A stretch of DNA of 13,741 bases, taken from positions 1 through 13,741 of the forward strand of contig DATJNS010000497.1 of NCBI GenBank assembly GCA_035507915.1, given 5' to 3'. The translations under genes and the position numbers were made by a program. How positions within the stretch are numbered: the stretch's first letter is position 1; every line of letters begins with the position of its first letter. Below are positions 1-5,764 of this stretch, piece after piece. The notes beneath the pieces are model-generated. The model searched no databases and was not told the origin of the DNA. It saw only the letters and a program-made list of their open reading frames with translations. The DNA comes from JACQAI01 sp035507915 (GTDB lineage: Bacteria > Pseudomonadota > Alphaproteobacteria > Elsterales > Elsteraceae).

Positions 1-2
1 GC

Positions 3-176
3 GCGGCGTTCGCCTCGCTCGGCGCCGGCGTGCTGCGCACCGAGCTCGGCACCTATCTGCAGGCCTTCATGATCTCCGGCTCGCTGTGCGCGATCGCCGC
101 GGTGATGTCGCTCTATGTCGGCCGGCGCGCGCGCGGTCCGCAGGCGCCGCTCGAGACCGCCGCCGCGGCCGGATGA
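3..176 (+). CDS. C-terminal end of a probable MFS-type membrane transporter (partial)
   Basis: This is the last 57 residues of an open frame that enters from the left edge and stops at TGA 174-176. It reads AAFASLGAGVLRTELG, followed by a hydrophobic stretch (about residues 18-41, with AFMISGSLCAIAAVMSLYVG) and a basic tail beginning RRARG. One terminal membrane helix followed by positive residues and an Ala/Pro-rich cytoplasmic tail is what the C-terminus of a major facilitator transporter looks like. No diagnostic motif lies inside the window, so any multipass membrane protein ending in a helix remains possible. Substrate cannot be stated. Confidence 0.5.
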   Translation, partial: AAFASLGAGVLRTELGTYLQAFMISGSLCAIAAVMSLYVGRRARGPQAPLETAAAAG

Positions 177-180
177 GGGT

Positions 181-205
181 TCAAGCGCCCGCGACGCGGG
201 CTTGA
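181..205. other. Palindromic hairpin after the transporter stop
   Basis: TCAAGC (181-186) pairs exactly with GCTTGA (200-205), and CCGCG (189-193) faces CGCGG (195-199), with a 2-nt GC bulge. The hairpin starts 4 nt after the stop codon of the upstream gene. On the + strand it is followed by TTAAAAAAATT rather than a U-run, so it is not a textbook intrinsic terminator. It may still end or stabilise the upstream transcript. Confidence 0.4.
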
Positions 206-249
206 TTAAAAAAATTGGATCTGCTGCGCTCGGCCGGCAGGCGGAGAGC

Positions 250-594
250 ATGGCGATGCCACTCGAGATCAGGCGCATCATTATCTTCACGTCGAATATG
301 GACGCGATGACCCGTTTCTACCGCGATGTCGTCGGCCTGAAGGCGCTCGCCGACGAGGCCGACTGGAAGGAGTTCGGCGCCGGCGGCTGCAACATCGCGC
401 TCCATCGCGGGAAATCCACGCGCGGCGGCCGGCCGCCCAAGATCGCGTTCTACGCCGCCGACGTCGCCGCTGCGCGCGCGACTCTGGTGGGGCGCGGCGC
501 CGTCATGGGAAAAGTCGCGTCGGGGCGCGCGATCGACCTCTGCGACGGTAAAGACCCGGACGGCAATCCCTTCCAGATCTCGAGCCGACGGTAA
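250..594 (+). CDS. VOC (glyoxalase/bleomycin-resistance fold) family protein
   Basis: A 114-residue single-module protein of the vicinal oxygen chelate superfamily, whose members are metal-dependent lyases, dioxygenases or binding proteins. The start region LEIRRIIIFTSNMDAMTRFY matches the usual first beta strand plus helix, 'DxxxxFYrdvvGL' follows (residues 18-30), and the C-terminus DPDGNPFQI (102-110) is the hallmark last strand. H52 in IALHRG is a candidate metal ligand. A single module of this length would have to dimerise to build an active site. The start is ATG 250 or ATG 256. GGAGAG at 243-248 sits only 1 nt from the first but 7 nt from the second, so 256 may be the true start. The gene runs convergently into the next gene with 7 nt between stops. 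Specific substrate unknown. Confidence 0.75.
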   Translation: MAMPLEIRRIIIFTSNMDAMTRFYRDVVGLKALADEADWKEFGAGGCNIALHRGKSTRGGRPPKIAFYAADVAAARATLVGRGAVMGKVASGRAIDLCDGKDPDGNPFQISSRR

Positions 595-601
595 GCCGCG
601 C

Positions 602-931
602 TCAGGCGCCGGGGAACAGCTGATCCGACAGCGCGTTGCTGATCGCTTCGCGGATCTGGGCGCGCTGGTTGATCTTCTGGCGCGTCGCCACCGGCAGCGA
701 ATCGAGCTTGATCACGTTCTTCTCGATCAGCACGAAGATGAGGTCCTCGACCACGCGCGCCATCTCGAGGTCGGAGGCCTGCATGCGCGCATGGACCTGC
801 GCGCCCGTGCCGTCGCTGATGAAGGCGGCGATCTCCGGATGATTGCCGGTCAGGTACTCGTGGGCGTGGTCGTGCTGCGTCGCGTAGAGCGCGATCACCA
901 GCCCGTCGGCATTGCGTTCGACGTAAGGCAT
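602..931 (-). CDS. Conserved hypothetical protein (109 aa)
   Basis: A 109-residue cytoplasmic protein that starts MPYVERNADGLVIALYATQ and has no signal peptide or membrane segment. It has a short beta-rich N-terminus and a helical rest (residues about 35-105), with the acidic/hydrophobic segment MARVVEDLIFVLIEKNVI and KLDSLPVATRQKINQRAQIR. I recognise the 'PYVERDADGxIxAL' opening as that of a small protein family common in Rhodospirillales genomes, sometimes labelled as tryptophan synthase beta-like. Nothing in it resembles a PLP-binding fold, so that label should not be trusted. The chosen start is ATG 931; longer in-frame extensions run through the neighbouring gene and are unlikely. It lies 28 nt downstream of the secreted peptide gene on the same strand and may be co-transcribed with it. 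Confidence 0.7.
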   Translation of the reverse strand: MPYVERNADGLVIALYATQHDHAHEYLTGNHPEIAAFISDGTGAQVHARMQASDLEMARVVEDLIFVLIEKNVIKLDSLPVATRQKINQRAQIREAISNALSDQLFPGA

Positions 932-959
932 GCGCGGTCTGTACTCCTGGTCCTCAGCC

Positions 960-1160
960 TCAGTTCGAGCAGGACGACGAGCGGTCGACCTTCCAGGCGT
1001 CGTTCGACTGGCAGATGAACTGCTTGCCGCCGATGCACAGCACGGTGCCCGGCGGATAGGCCTGCCCCTCGTAGGAACACGCCTCGGCGGCGCCGGCGGT
1101 GAACACCCCGCCCGCAACCATGAGCGCGGCGCCCAACAGGATTGCCGCTGACTTGGCCAT
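960..1160 (-). CDS. Small secreted Cys-containing protein (66 aa)
   Basis: The product starts with MAKSAAILLGAALMVAGG and has a classic Sec signal peptide (n-region K3, hydrophobic core 5-22) with a likely signal peptidase I site AEA|C at 25-28. The mature part is about 39 residues with four cysteines (C28, C42, C50, C64), consistent with two disulfides in the periplasm. A Y-x-G-x-x-Y-x-x-G-x-x-x-C-x-x-x-x-x-x-x-C pattern resembles small DUF1496-like periplasmic proteins, but I cannot assign the family firmly. The residues before C28 do not fit a lipobox. A strong Shine-Dalgarno (GGGGAGGCGAGG) precedes ATG 1160. Function unknown. Confidence 0.7.
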   Translation of the reverse strand: MAKSAAILLGAALMVAGGVFTAGAAEACSYEGQAYPPGTVLCIGGKQFICQSNDAWKVDRSSSCSN

Positions 1161-1218
1161 TTCCTCGCCTCCCCTTGCAGGTCGAGCACGCCGGACCGGC
1201 GTCTTTGGATGGGGTCGG

Positions 1219-1247
1219 ATGTTACGGTAAGGCCGCTTTTGTCCCAA
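1219..1247 (-). promoter_or_regulatory. Putative sigma70 promoter of the small secreted protein gene
   Basis: On the minus strand, TTGGGA (complement of 1242-1247) and TAACAT (complement of 1219-1224) are separated by exactly 17 nt. The predicted transcript would carry a perfect 6-bp hairpin with a 3-nt loop (1188-1202) ahead of the ribosome-binding site. Both boxes match the consensus at 4 of 6 positions. Confidence 0.4.
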
Positions 1248-1286
1248 TTGAAAAATAAGCCCGATCGCGCGCCGGCGCACGCCGGA

Positions 1287-1315
1287 CTTGATGCCTGCGA
1301 CAGGGCGACCCATCT
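1287..1315 (+). promoter_or_regulatory. Putative sigma32 (heat-shock) promoter of hsp20
   Basis: CTTGATG at 1287-1293 and ACCCATCT at 1308-1315 are separated by 14 nt. This closely fits the RpoH consensus (CTTGAA, 13-15 nt, CCCCATnT). It lies 75 nt upstream of the small heat-shock gene, so transcription would begin near 1321 and give a leader of roughly 70 nt. Position, spacing and target gene all agree. Confidence 0.6.
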
Positions 1316-1330
1316 TTGTAACGGACGCCC

Positions 1331-1381
1331 GGGCGCCGATGTCGGGCCCGGCCCAGCCAGCTCGCTCGTGTCAGGAGGAGG
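1331..1381 (+). promoter_or_regulatory. Candidate ROSE-like RNA thermometer in the hsp20 leader
   Basis: The leader contains a stable hairpin: GGGCGCCG (1331-1338, one bulged G), loop AUGU, CGGGCCC (1343-1349). Downstream, UCGCU (1362-1366) lies 6 nt before AGGA (1373-1376), which is part of the Shine-Dalgarno run AGGAGGAGG. The UYGCU/AGGA pairing, with the central G unpaired, is the signature of ROSE thermometers that mask the ribosome-binding site of alphaproteobacterial small heat-shock genes. Outer pairing around the last stem is imperfect, so this is a candidate only. Confidence 0.45.
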
Positions 1382-1389
1382 TGGGACCG

Positions 1390-1854
1390 ATGAGCCGCAT
1401 TTCCGTGCTGAGCAGCCCGCTCCTGCTCGGCTTCGAGCAGGTCGAACGGACGCTCGACCGCATCACCAAGACCGCCGGCGAGGGCTACCCGCCCTACAAT
1501 ATCGAGCAGATCGGCGAGGACGGCCTCAGGATCACGTTGGCGGTCGCCGGCTTCGGGCGCGACGACCTGTCGATCCATGTCGAGGACAACCAGCTGGTGA
1601 TTCGCGGCAAGCAGCAGGACGACCGCGAGCGCGTCTACCTGCACCGCGGCATCGCGGCACGCCAGTTCCAGCGCAGCTTCGTGCTGGTCGACGGCATCCT
1701 GGTAACCGGCGCCGATCTCGACAACGGCCTGCTGAACATCGATCTGAAACGCCCGATGCCCGAGCCGCGCGTCCAGAAGATCGAGATCGGCGGCGCCAAG
1801 CCCAAGCGGGATACGGCGCGGACCATCGACGTTGAAACCGGCAAGCCGACCTGA
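1390..1854 (+). CDS. Small heat-shock protein, Hsp20/IbpA family
   Basis: A 154-residue ATP-independent holdase chaperone that binds unfolding proteins in the cytoplasm and hands them to DnaK/ClpB. An N-terminal arm (1-35, with LLLGFEQVERTLDRI) precedes the alpha-crystallin domain (about 36-125). That domain shows YPPYNIEQ, ITLAVAGF, the beta4-beta5 strands LSIHVEDNQLVIRG, YLHRGIAARQFQRSF and the closing NGLLNIDLKRP motif. The C-terminal I-x-I oligomerisation motif is I131-E-I133. The start at ATG 1390 is fixed by GGAGG at 1377-1381. A heat-shock promoter and thermometer-like leader lie upstream, and DUF1150 follows after 32 nt, the usual alphaproteobacterial pairing. It could be called ibpA or hspA; the exact paralogue name is not decidable. 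Confidence 0.92.
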   Translation: MSRISVLSSPLLLGFEQVERTLDRITKTAGEGYPPYNIEQIGEDGLRITLAVAGFGRDDLSIHVEDNQLVIRGKQQDDRERVYLHRGIAARQFQRSFVLVDGILVTGADLDNGLLNIDLKRPMPEPRVQKIEIGGAKPKRDTARTIDVETGKPT

Positions 1855-1886
1855 CCATCGTCGGATTGGCCGAGAGGATGAAGACC

Positions 1887-2102
1887 ATGGACGTCATCGA
1901 AAAGCTGCGGACGCTCTCGCCCGCCGATTTCGCCACGCTCGGCATGAGCGATCTCGCCTACGTCAAGTCGGTGCTGGTCGACGGCCGCATCGCCTACGCC
2001 ATTCATGCCGCCGACGGCACCAACATGGCCGTGGTCGACGACCGCGGGTTGGCGGTCGCGGCGATCCGGCAGCACGACCTCGAGGCGGTCGCCCTCCACT
2101 GA
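1887..2102 (+). CDS. DUF1150 family protein
   Basis: A 71-residue protein beginning MDVIEKLRTLSPADFATLG. It has the family hallmarks (L/M)SDLAYVK (residues about 21-28), DGRIAYAIHAADGT (33-46), a short strand MAVVDD and the C-terminal AIRQHDLEAVALH. The family is small, soluble, restricted largely to alphaproteobacteria and typically encoded just after an hsp20 gene, as here. Its biochemical role is not established; co-expression with the chaperone under heat stress is the contextual inference. GAGAGG (1872-1877) has ideal spacing to ATG 1887. The in-frame ATG at 1878 and TTG at 1866 are possible but badly spaced. Confidence 0.85.
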   Translation: MDVIEKLRTLSPADFATLGMSDLAYVKSVLVDGRIAYAIHAADGTNMAVVDDRGLAVAAIRQHDLEAVALH

Positions 2103-2117
2103 AACGACGGGAGACGT

Positions 2118-2138
2118 CGGACGCGATCGGCGCGTCCG
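2118..2138. terminator. Hairpin between convergent DUF1150 and ptsN genes
   Basis: A perfect 8-bp GC-rich stem, CGGACGCG (2118-2125) with CGCGTCCG (2131-2138), encloses a 5-nt loop. It sits in the 46-nt gap between two convergent stop codons, where a bidirectional terminator is expected. No U-run follows on either strand, so it may act as a transcript end stabiliser or Rho-assisted terminator. Confidence 0.45.
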
Positions 2139-2148
2139 CGGTCGGTCG

Positions 2149-2625
2149 TTACGCGGCGTGGCTGGCGGTGGTCTCGGTGAGCACCGCGTAGAGCGCGTCG
2201 GCCGAGTCCGAGCCGCGCAGCTTCTCGCAGGTCGCGCGATCGCGCAGCAGGCGCGAGACCCGCGCCAACGCCTTGAGGTGATCGGCGCCGGCAGCCTCGG
2301 GCGCCAGCAGAACGAAGATCAGATCGACCGGCTGCTCGTCGATCGCCTCGAAGTCGATCGGCCGGTCGAGCTTGGCGAACAGGCCCTGGAGCCGCTCGAG
2401 CCGCGGCAGCTTGCCGTGCGGAATCGCGATGCCGGCGCCCACGCCGGTGGTGCCGAGGCGCTCGCGCTCGAGCAGCACCTCGAAGACGTCGCGCTCGCCG
2501 ATGCGGCCCTTGAGCTCGGGCATCTCGGCCGCGCGCTTGGCGAGCTCCTGAAGCGCCTGCTTCTTGGAGGCGACCTTGAGGCTGGCGATCACGCCCTCGG
2601 GACGCAGCAGCTCGGCGATCTCCAT
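2149..2625 (-). CDS. ptsN: PTS IIA-like nitrogen regulatory protein PtsN (EIIA-Ntr)
   Basis: A 158-residue EIIA-Ntr. It is the last phosphoryl acceptor of the PtsP-NPr-EIIA-Ntr chain, which adjusts nitrogen, potassium and envelope functions by protein-protein contacts. The fructose/mannitol IIA fold is evident: an N-terminal IAELLRPEGVIASL segment, helix KKQALQELAKRAAE, and the phosphorylation site in VGAGIAIPHGKLPRL with H70 (the family site is near residue 68-73). FAKLDRPIDFEAIDEQPVDLIFVLLAPE and the terminal helices SRLLRDRATCEKLRG complete it. Length is normal. ATG 2625 starts 6 nt after the hpf stop and has no good Shine-Dalgarno, so translation is probably coupled to hpf. Confidence 0.95.
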   Translation of the reverse strand: MEIAELLRPEGVIASLKVASKKQALQELAKRAAEMPELKGRIGERDVFEVLLERERLGTTGVGAGIAIPHGKLPRLERLQGLFAKLDRPIDFEAIDEQPVDLIFVLLAPEAAGADHLKALARVSRLLRDRATCEKLRGSDSADALYAVLTETTASHAA

Positions 2626-2631
2626 GGACGG

Positions 2632-2868
2632 CTACTTTCGATTGCCGGGGGTGGCCGCAGCCGCGGCGGCGCGGTTGCCGCGCGGATCGCTGCGCCCGAC
2701 ATGCACCGACACGTCGGCGCGGAACAGATGCGCTTCGCGCATGAACACGATTTGACTCTCGAGCGGGTTCGAAAAGTATTTGCTGACGGCGGCGTCCAAG
2801 GCGCTTTCCATGTGTCCGCGCAACGCCTCTCCGACCTCGAGCTGCTTACCCTTTACCGTGATGTGCAT
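2632..2868 (-). CDS. hpf: Ribosome hibernation-promoting factor, C-terminally truncated (78 aa)
   Basis: The N-terminal part is clearly an HPF/YfiA (sigma54 modulation) protein, which binds the 30S decoding region and idles ribosomes. It shows MHITVKGKQLEVGEALRGHM (beta1 and helix 1), a helix to KYF (residues 12-32), then ESQIVFMREAHLFRADVSVHV (beta2-beta3, about 37-57). After V57 the similarity stops. The last 20 residues are a low-complexity Gly/Ala/Arg tail ending GNRK, then TAG. Bacterial short HPF is about 95 residues and alphaproteobacterial HPF is usually near 190-200, with a C-terminal dimerisation domain. This protein lacks beta4, helix 2 and that domain, and ptsN begins directly after it. 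Neither other frame of the tail looks like HPF. It may be a degraded gene kept for translational coupling, or a reduced form. Confidence 0.8.
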   Translation of the reverse strand: MHITVKGKQLEVGEALRGHMESALDAAVSKYFSNPLESQIVFMREAHLFRADVSVHVGRSDPRGNRAAAAAATPGNRK

Positions 2869-2907
2869 TCGAGCCGGGCTCCAGCGCGGGCGCCCTGAAA
2901 GGCCGGC

Positions 2908-2936
2908 ACCATAGTGTTGGGTCTAGGGCGAGTCAA
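2908..2936 (-). promoter_or_regulatory. Strong sigma70-type promoter of hpf-ptsN
   Basis: On the minus strand, TTGACT (complement of 2931-2936) and TATGGT (complement of 2908-2913) are spaced by exactly 17 nt, about 40 nt upstream of the hpf start. This is the best sigma70 match in the window. It gives hpf-ptsN transcription independent of the upstream rpoN operon. Confidence 0.7.
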
Positions 2937-2938
2937 GT

Positions 2939-2954
2939 ACGGCCCGGAGGCCGT
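2939..2954 (-). other. Perfect hairpin abutting the hpf promoter
   Basis: ACGGCC, a 4-nt TCCG loop and GGCCGT form a perfect 6-bp stem in the rpoN-hpf gap, ending 2 nt upstream of the -35 box. It could end rpoN transcripts (no U-run is present) or be a protein-binding palindrome next to the promoter. Confidence 0.35.
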
Positions 2955-3047
2955 TGCGGCGTCCGAGTCGGAGCCGCGCGGCGGTATCGCGAACCGTGAG
3001 ATTCTCGCGTCCTGACAATCACTTGAGCCGCCTCCGGTGGGCCCGCG

Positions 3048-4559
3048 TCAGCGCCGCAGCGCCTTCTCGCGCCGGCGCTGCACGGACGACGGGATGCGCA
3101 TCGCTTCGCGATATTTCGCGACCGTGCGGCGCGCAATATCGACGCCTTCCTTGAGCAGGGTCTCGACGATCTTGTCGTCCGACAGCACGTCGTCCGAGGC
3201 CTCGTTGTCGATCAGCCCCTTGATGCGGAAACGCACCGCTTCGGCCGAATGCGCCATGCCGCCCGCCGACGACGCGATCGCCGACGTGAAGAAGTACTTC
3301 AGCTCGTACATGCCGCGCGGCGTCGCCATGTACTTGTTGGTCGTCACGCGGCTCACCGTGCTTTCGTGCATGCCGATCGCCTCGGCGATGTCGCGCAGGA
3401 TCAGCGGACGCAGATACTGCACGCCGTGCAGGAAGAAGCCCTCCTGCTGGCGCACGATCTCGGTGGCGACCCTGAGGATCGTGTTGGCGCGCTGGTGCAG
3501 CGACTTGACCAGCCAATTGGCCGACTGCAGCCGCTCGGAGATGTACTCCTTCTCCTCGCGCTTGAGCGAGCCGCGCGCGATCCGGCTGTAGTAGCGCGTG
3601 TTGACGAGCACGCGCGGCAATGTCTCCGAATTGAGCTCGATCAACCAACCGCCGCCCGGCTGCGCGCGCATCAGGATGTCGGGCGTGACGGCCTGCGGCA
3701 GCTCGCGGTCGAAGGTCTCGCCGGGTTTCGGATTGAGCGCGCGGATCTCGGCGATCATCTCGTGGAGATCGTCGGCATCGACGCTGCACAGGCGCCGCAG
3801 CCCCTCGTAATCACGCGCCGCGAGCAGATGGAGGTTCGCGACCAGAGCCTCCATGCAGGGATCCCAGCGGTTGCGATCCTTGAGCTGCAGCGTCAGGCAC
3901 TCGGCGAGGTTGCGCGCGAACACCCCGGGCGGATCGAAGCGCTGCAGCAGCGCCAAGGTCGCCTCGACGCGCTCGACCGGGCAGTTGAGCAGCTCGGCGA
4001 CCTGGCTGGTCGGTCCGGTCAGGTAGCCGGCATCGTCGACCAGGTCGATCAGATGCAGGCCGATCATGCGGTCGACCGGATCGGCGATGTCGACGCTGAG
4101 CTGACCGGCCAGATGCTCGCGCAGCGACACCTCGCGGCTCAGGGTCTGCTCGAGCCCGAAATCCGGGTCGTCGAAATCGGCGCGGCCGCCGGTCCGCGCG
4201 GCGTGGAAGTTGGCCTCGGCGTAGCCCAGGTCGGTGCCGTCGTCGGCCGGCTCGGCGCCTGCGGTGCCGACGTCGAGCGGATGATCGTCGGCCGACGGCA
4301 TGGTCTCGGCGCCCACGTAGTCGGCGCTGTCGCGCGCCGTGGCGGCGTCGGCGGGCGCCGCATCGACCGACGGCTCGGGCTCCGGCCCTTCGCGCTCCGG
4401 CTCCTCGCGCTCGAGCAGCGGATTCTGCTCGAGCTCCGCTTCGACGTAGAGGCTGAGCTCGAGGTTGGACAGCTGCAGCAGCTTGATCGCCTGCTGCAGC
4501 TGCGGCGTCATCACCAGCGCCTGGGTCTGGCGGAGATCGAGACGTTGGGAGAGCGCCAT
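3048..4559 (-). CDS. rpoN: RNA polymerase sigma-54 factor
   Basis: A 503-residue sigma54, which directs RNA polymerase to -24/-12 promoters that need AAA+ activators. Region I (1-50) has the expected Gln/Leu-rich LRQTQALVMTPQLQQAIKLLQLS and ELEQNPLLE. An acidic, Pro/Ala-rich region II covers roughly 52-130. The core-binding domain follows (LREHLAGQLSVD..., DRMIGLHLIDLVDDAGYLT). The helix-turn-helix lies in HESTVSRVTTNKYMATPRG, and the RpoN box ARRTVAKYR is at 476-484. ATG 4559 is 9 nt after the lptB stop with no clear Shine-Dalgarno, so translation is probably coupled. Region II is long, at the upper end of normal. Complete and apparently functional. Confidence 0.97.
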   Translation of the reverse strand: MALSQRLDLRQTQALVMTPQLQQAIKLLQLSNLELSLYVEAELEQNPLLEREEPEREGPEPEPSVDAAPADAATARDSADYVGAETMPSADDHPLDVGTAGAEPADDGTDLGYAEANFHAARTGGRADFDDPDFGLEQTLSREVSLREHLAGQLSVDIADPVDRMIGLHLIDLVDDAGYLTGPTSQVAELLNCPVERVEATLALLQRFDPPGVFARNLAECLTLQLKDRNRWDPCMEALVANLHLLAARDYEGLRRLCSVDADDLHEMIAEIRALNPKPGETFDRELPQAVTPDILMRAQPGGGWLIELNSETLPRVLVNTRYYSRIARGSLKREEKEYISERLQSANWLVKSLHQRANTILRVATEIVRQQEGFFLHGVQYLRPLILRDIAEAIGMHESTVSRVTTNKYMATPRGMYELKYFFTSAIASSAGGMAHSAEAVRFRIKGLIDNEASDDVLSDDKIVETLLKEGVDIARRTVAKYREAMRIPSSVQRRREKALRR

Positions 4560-4568
4560 GGCCGGCCG

Positions 4569-5762
4569 CTACAGGCTGAAGCGCTCGCCGAGATAGACGC
4601 GGCGCACGTCCTTGTGCGCGACGATCTCCGAGGGCGCGCCCTCCATCAGCACCGAGCCCTCGTGCATGATGTAGGCCCGATCGACGATGTCGAGCGTCTC
4701 GCGGACGTTGTGATCGGTGATCAGCACGCCGATGCCGCGGTCCTTCAGATGGGACACCAGATCGCGGATGTCGCCGACCGCGATCGGATCGATGCCGGCG
4801 AGCGGCTCGTCGAGCAGGATGAAGGCGGGCTGCGAGGCGAGCGCGCGGGCGATCTCGACGCGGCGGCGCTCGCCGCCCGACAGCGCGAGCGCCGAGGTGC
4901 GCCTGAGATGATCGATCGAGAACTCAGCGAGCAGCTCGTCGAGCAGGGTCTCGCGCCGATCGCGGTCGGGCTCGACGACCTCGAGCACGCTGCGGATGTT
5001 GCCCTCGACCGTCATGCCGCGAAAGATCGAGGCCTCCTGCGGCAGATAGCCGATGCCCAGGCGCGCGCGCCGATACATCGGCAGCGCCGTGATGTCGTGG
5101 CCGTCGAGCAGCACGGTGCCGTAGTCCGGCGCGATCAGGCCGATCATCATGTAGAAGCAGGTCGTCTTGCCGGCGCCGTTCGGCCCGAGCAGACCGACCG
5201 CCTCGCCGCGCTCGACGTTGATCGAGACGTCGCGCACCACCGGGCGCTTCTTGAACTGCTTGCCGAGATTGAGCGCGACCAGCCCGGGATTGTCGGCGAC
5301 CAGACGCGGCCCGACGGTCTCGCCGGGCGTGCCCTCGGTGGCGCGCACGACCGGCCGGATGTCGACCAGCTTGGGCCCGGTCGGCCGCGCGGCCGCCGGC
5401 GCTTTGGCCGCCAGCGGCGGCGTGGCGGCGGCGAGCGCCGGTTTGACGGGCGTCGGCTTGACGGGCGCTGCGGCAACCGGCGGCGCGACCGGCGCGGGTG
5501 TCATCGCGGACACCGGAGCCGATCCGGCGGCAGGCGGCATCGGCGCGGACGACGACGGTGGGGGTGTCGGCGCATCGGGCGCGGCTGCCGGCACGGAAAC
5601 CGGGGCGGGCTCGGGGGTGGACGCGGCGGCGGGCGGCGCCGGCATCAACGGCAACGTCGGCTTGGTGTCGAGCGCGCCGTCCGCGAGCGGCGGCCCATCG
5701 GCGGCATCGGCGCGCGGCTTCGCGGGCGCCTTGCGTGGCCGATCGGAGCGCCGCTTCGTCAT
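4569..5762 (-). CDS. lptB: LPS export ABC transporter ATPase LptB with long N-terminal extension
   Basis: LptB is the cytoplasmic ATPase of the LptB2FG extractor that pulls LPS from the inner membrane into the LptC-LptA bridge. The ABC domain spans about residues 161-397: GPNGAGKT Walker A (193-200), Q-loop LPQEASIF (Q242), signature LSGGERRR (294-301), Walker B AFILLDEP (313-320, E319) and H-loop H351. The C-terminal VYLGERFSL is typical of LptB. The family is usually about 240 residues; this one has 397 because of a Pro/Ala/Thr-rich, basic-started extension (1-158) beginning MTKRRSDRPRK. No methionine or good ribosome site lies near the ABC domain, so the extension seems to be translated. 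ATG 5762 follows the lptA stop by 2 nt. Confidence 0.95.
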   Translation of the reverse strand: MTKRRSDRPRKAPAKPRADAADGPPLADGALDTKPTLPLMPAPPAAASTPEPAPVSVPAAAPDAPTPPPSSSAPMPPAAGSAPVSAMTPAPVAPPVAAAPVKPTPVKPALAAATPPLAAKAPAAARPTGPKLVDIRPVVRATEGTPGETVGPRLVADNPGLVALNLGKQFKKRPVVRDVSINVERGEAVGLLGPNGAGKTTCFYMMIGLIAPDYGTVLLDGHDITALPMYRRARLGIGYLPQEASIFRGMTVEGNIRSVLEVVEPDRDRRETLLDELLAEFSIDHLRRTSALALSGGERRRVEIARALASQPAFILLDEPLAGIDPIAVGDIRDLVSHLKDRGIGVLITDHNVRETLDIVDRAYIMHEGSVLMEGAPSEIVAHKDVRRVYLGERFSL

Positions 5763-5764
5763 GG

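Noticed and set aside
602..1189. Long 195-residue version of the minus-strand hypothetical gene
   Set aside because: The first 86 residues run through the secreted-peptide gene in another frame and are Arg/Pro/Ala-rich noise. The conserved-looking protein starts at ATG 931.
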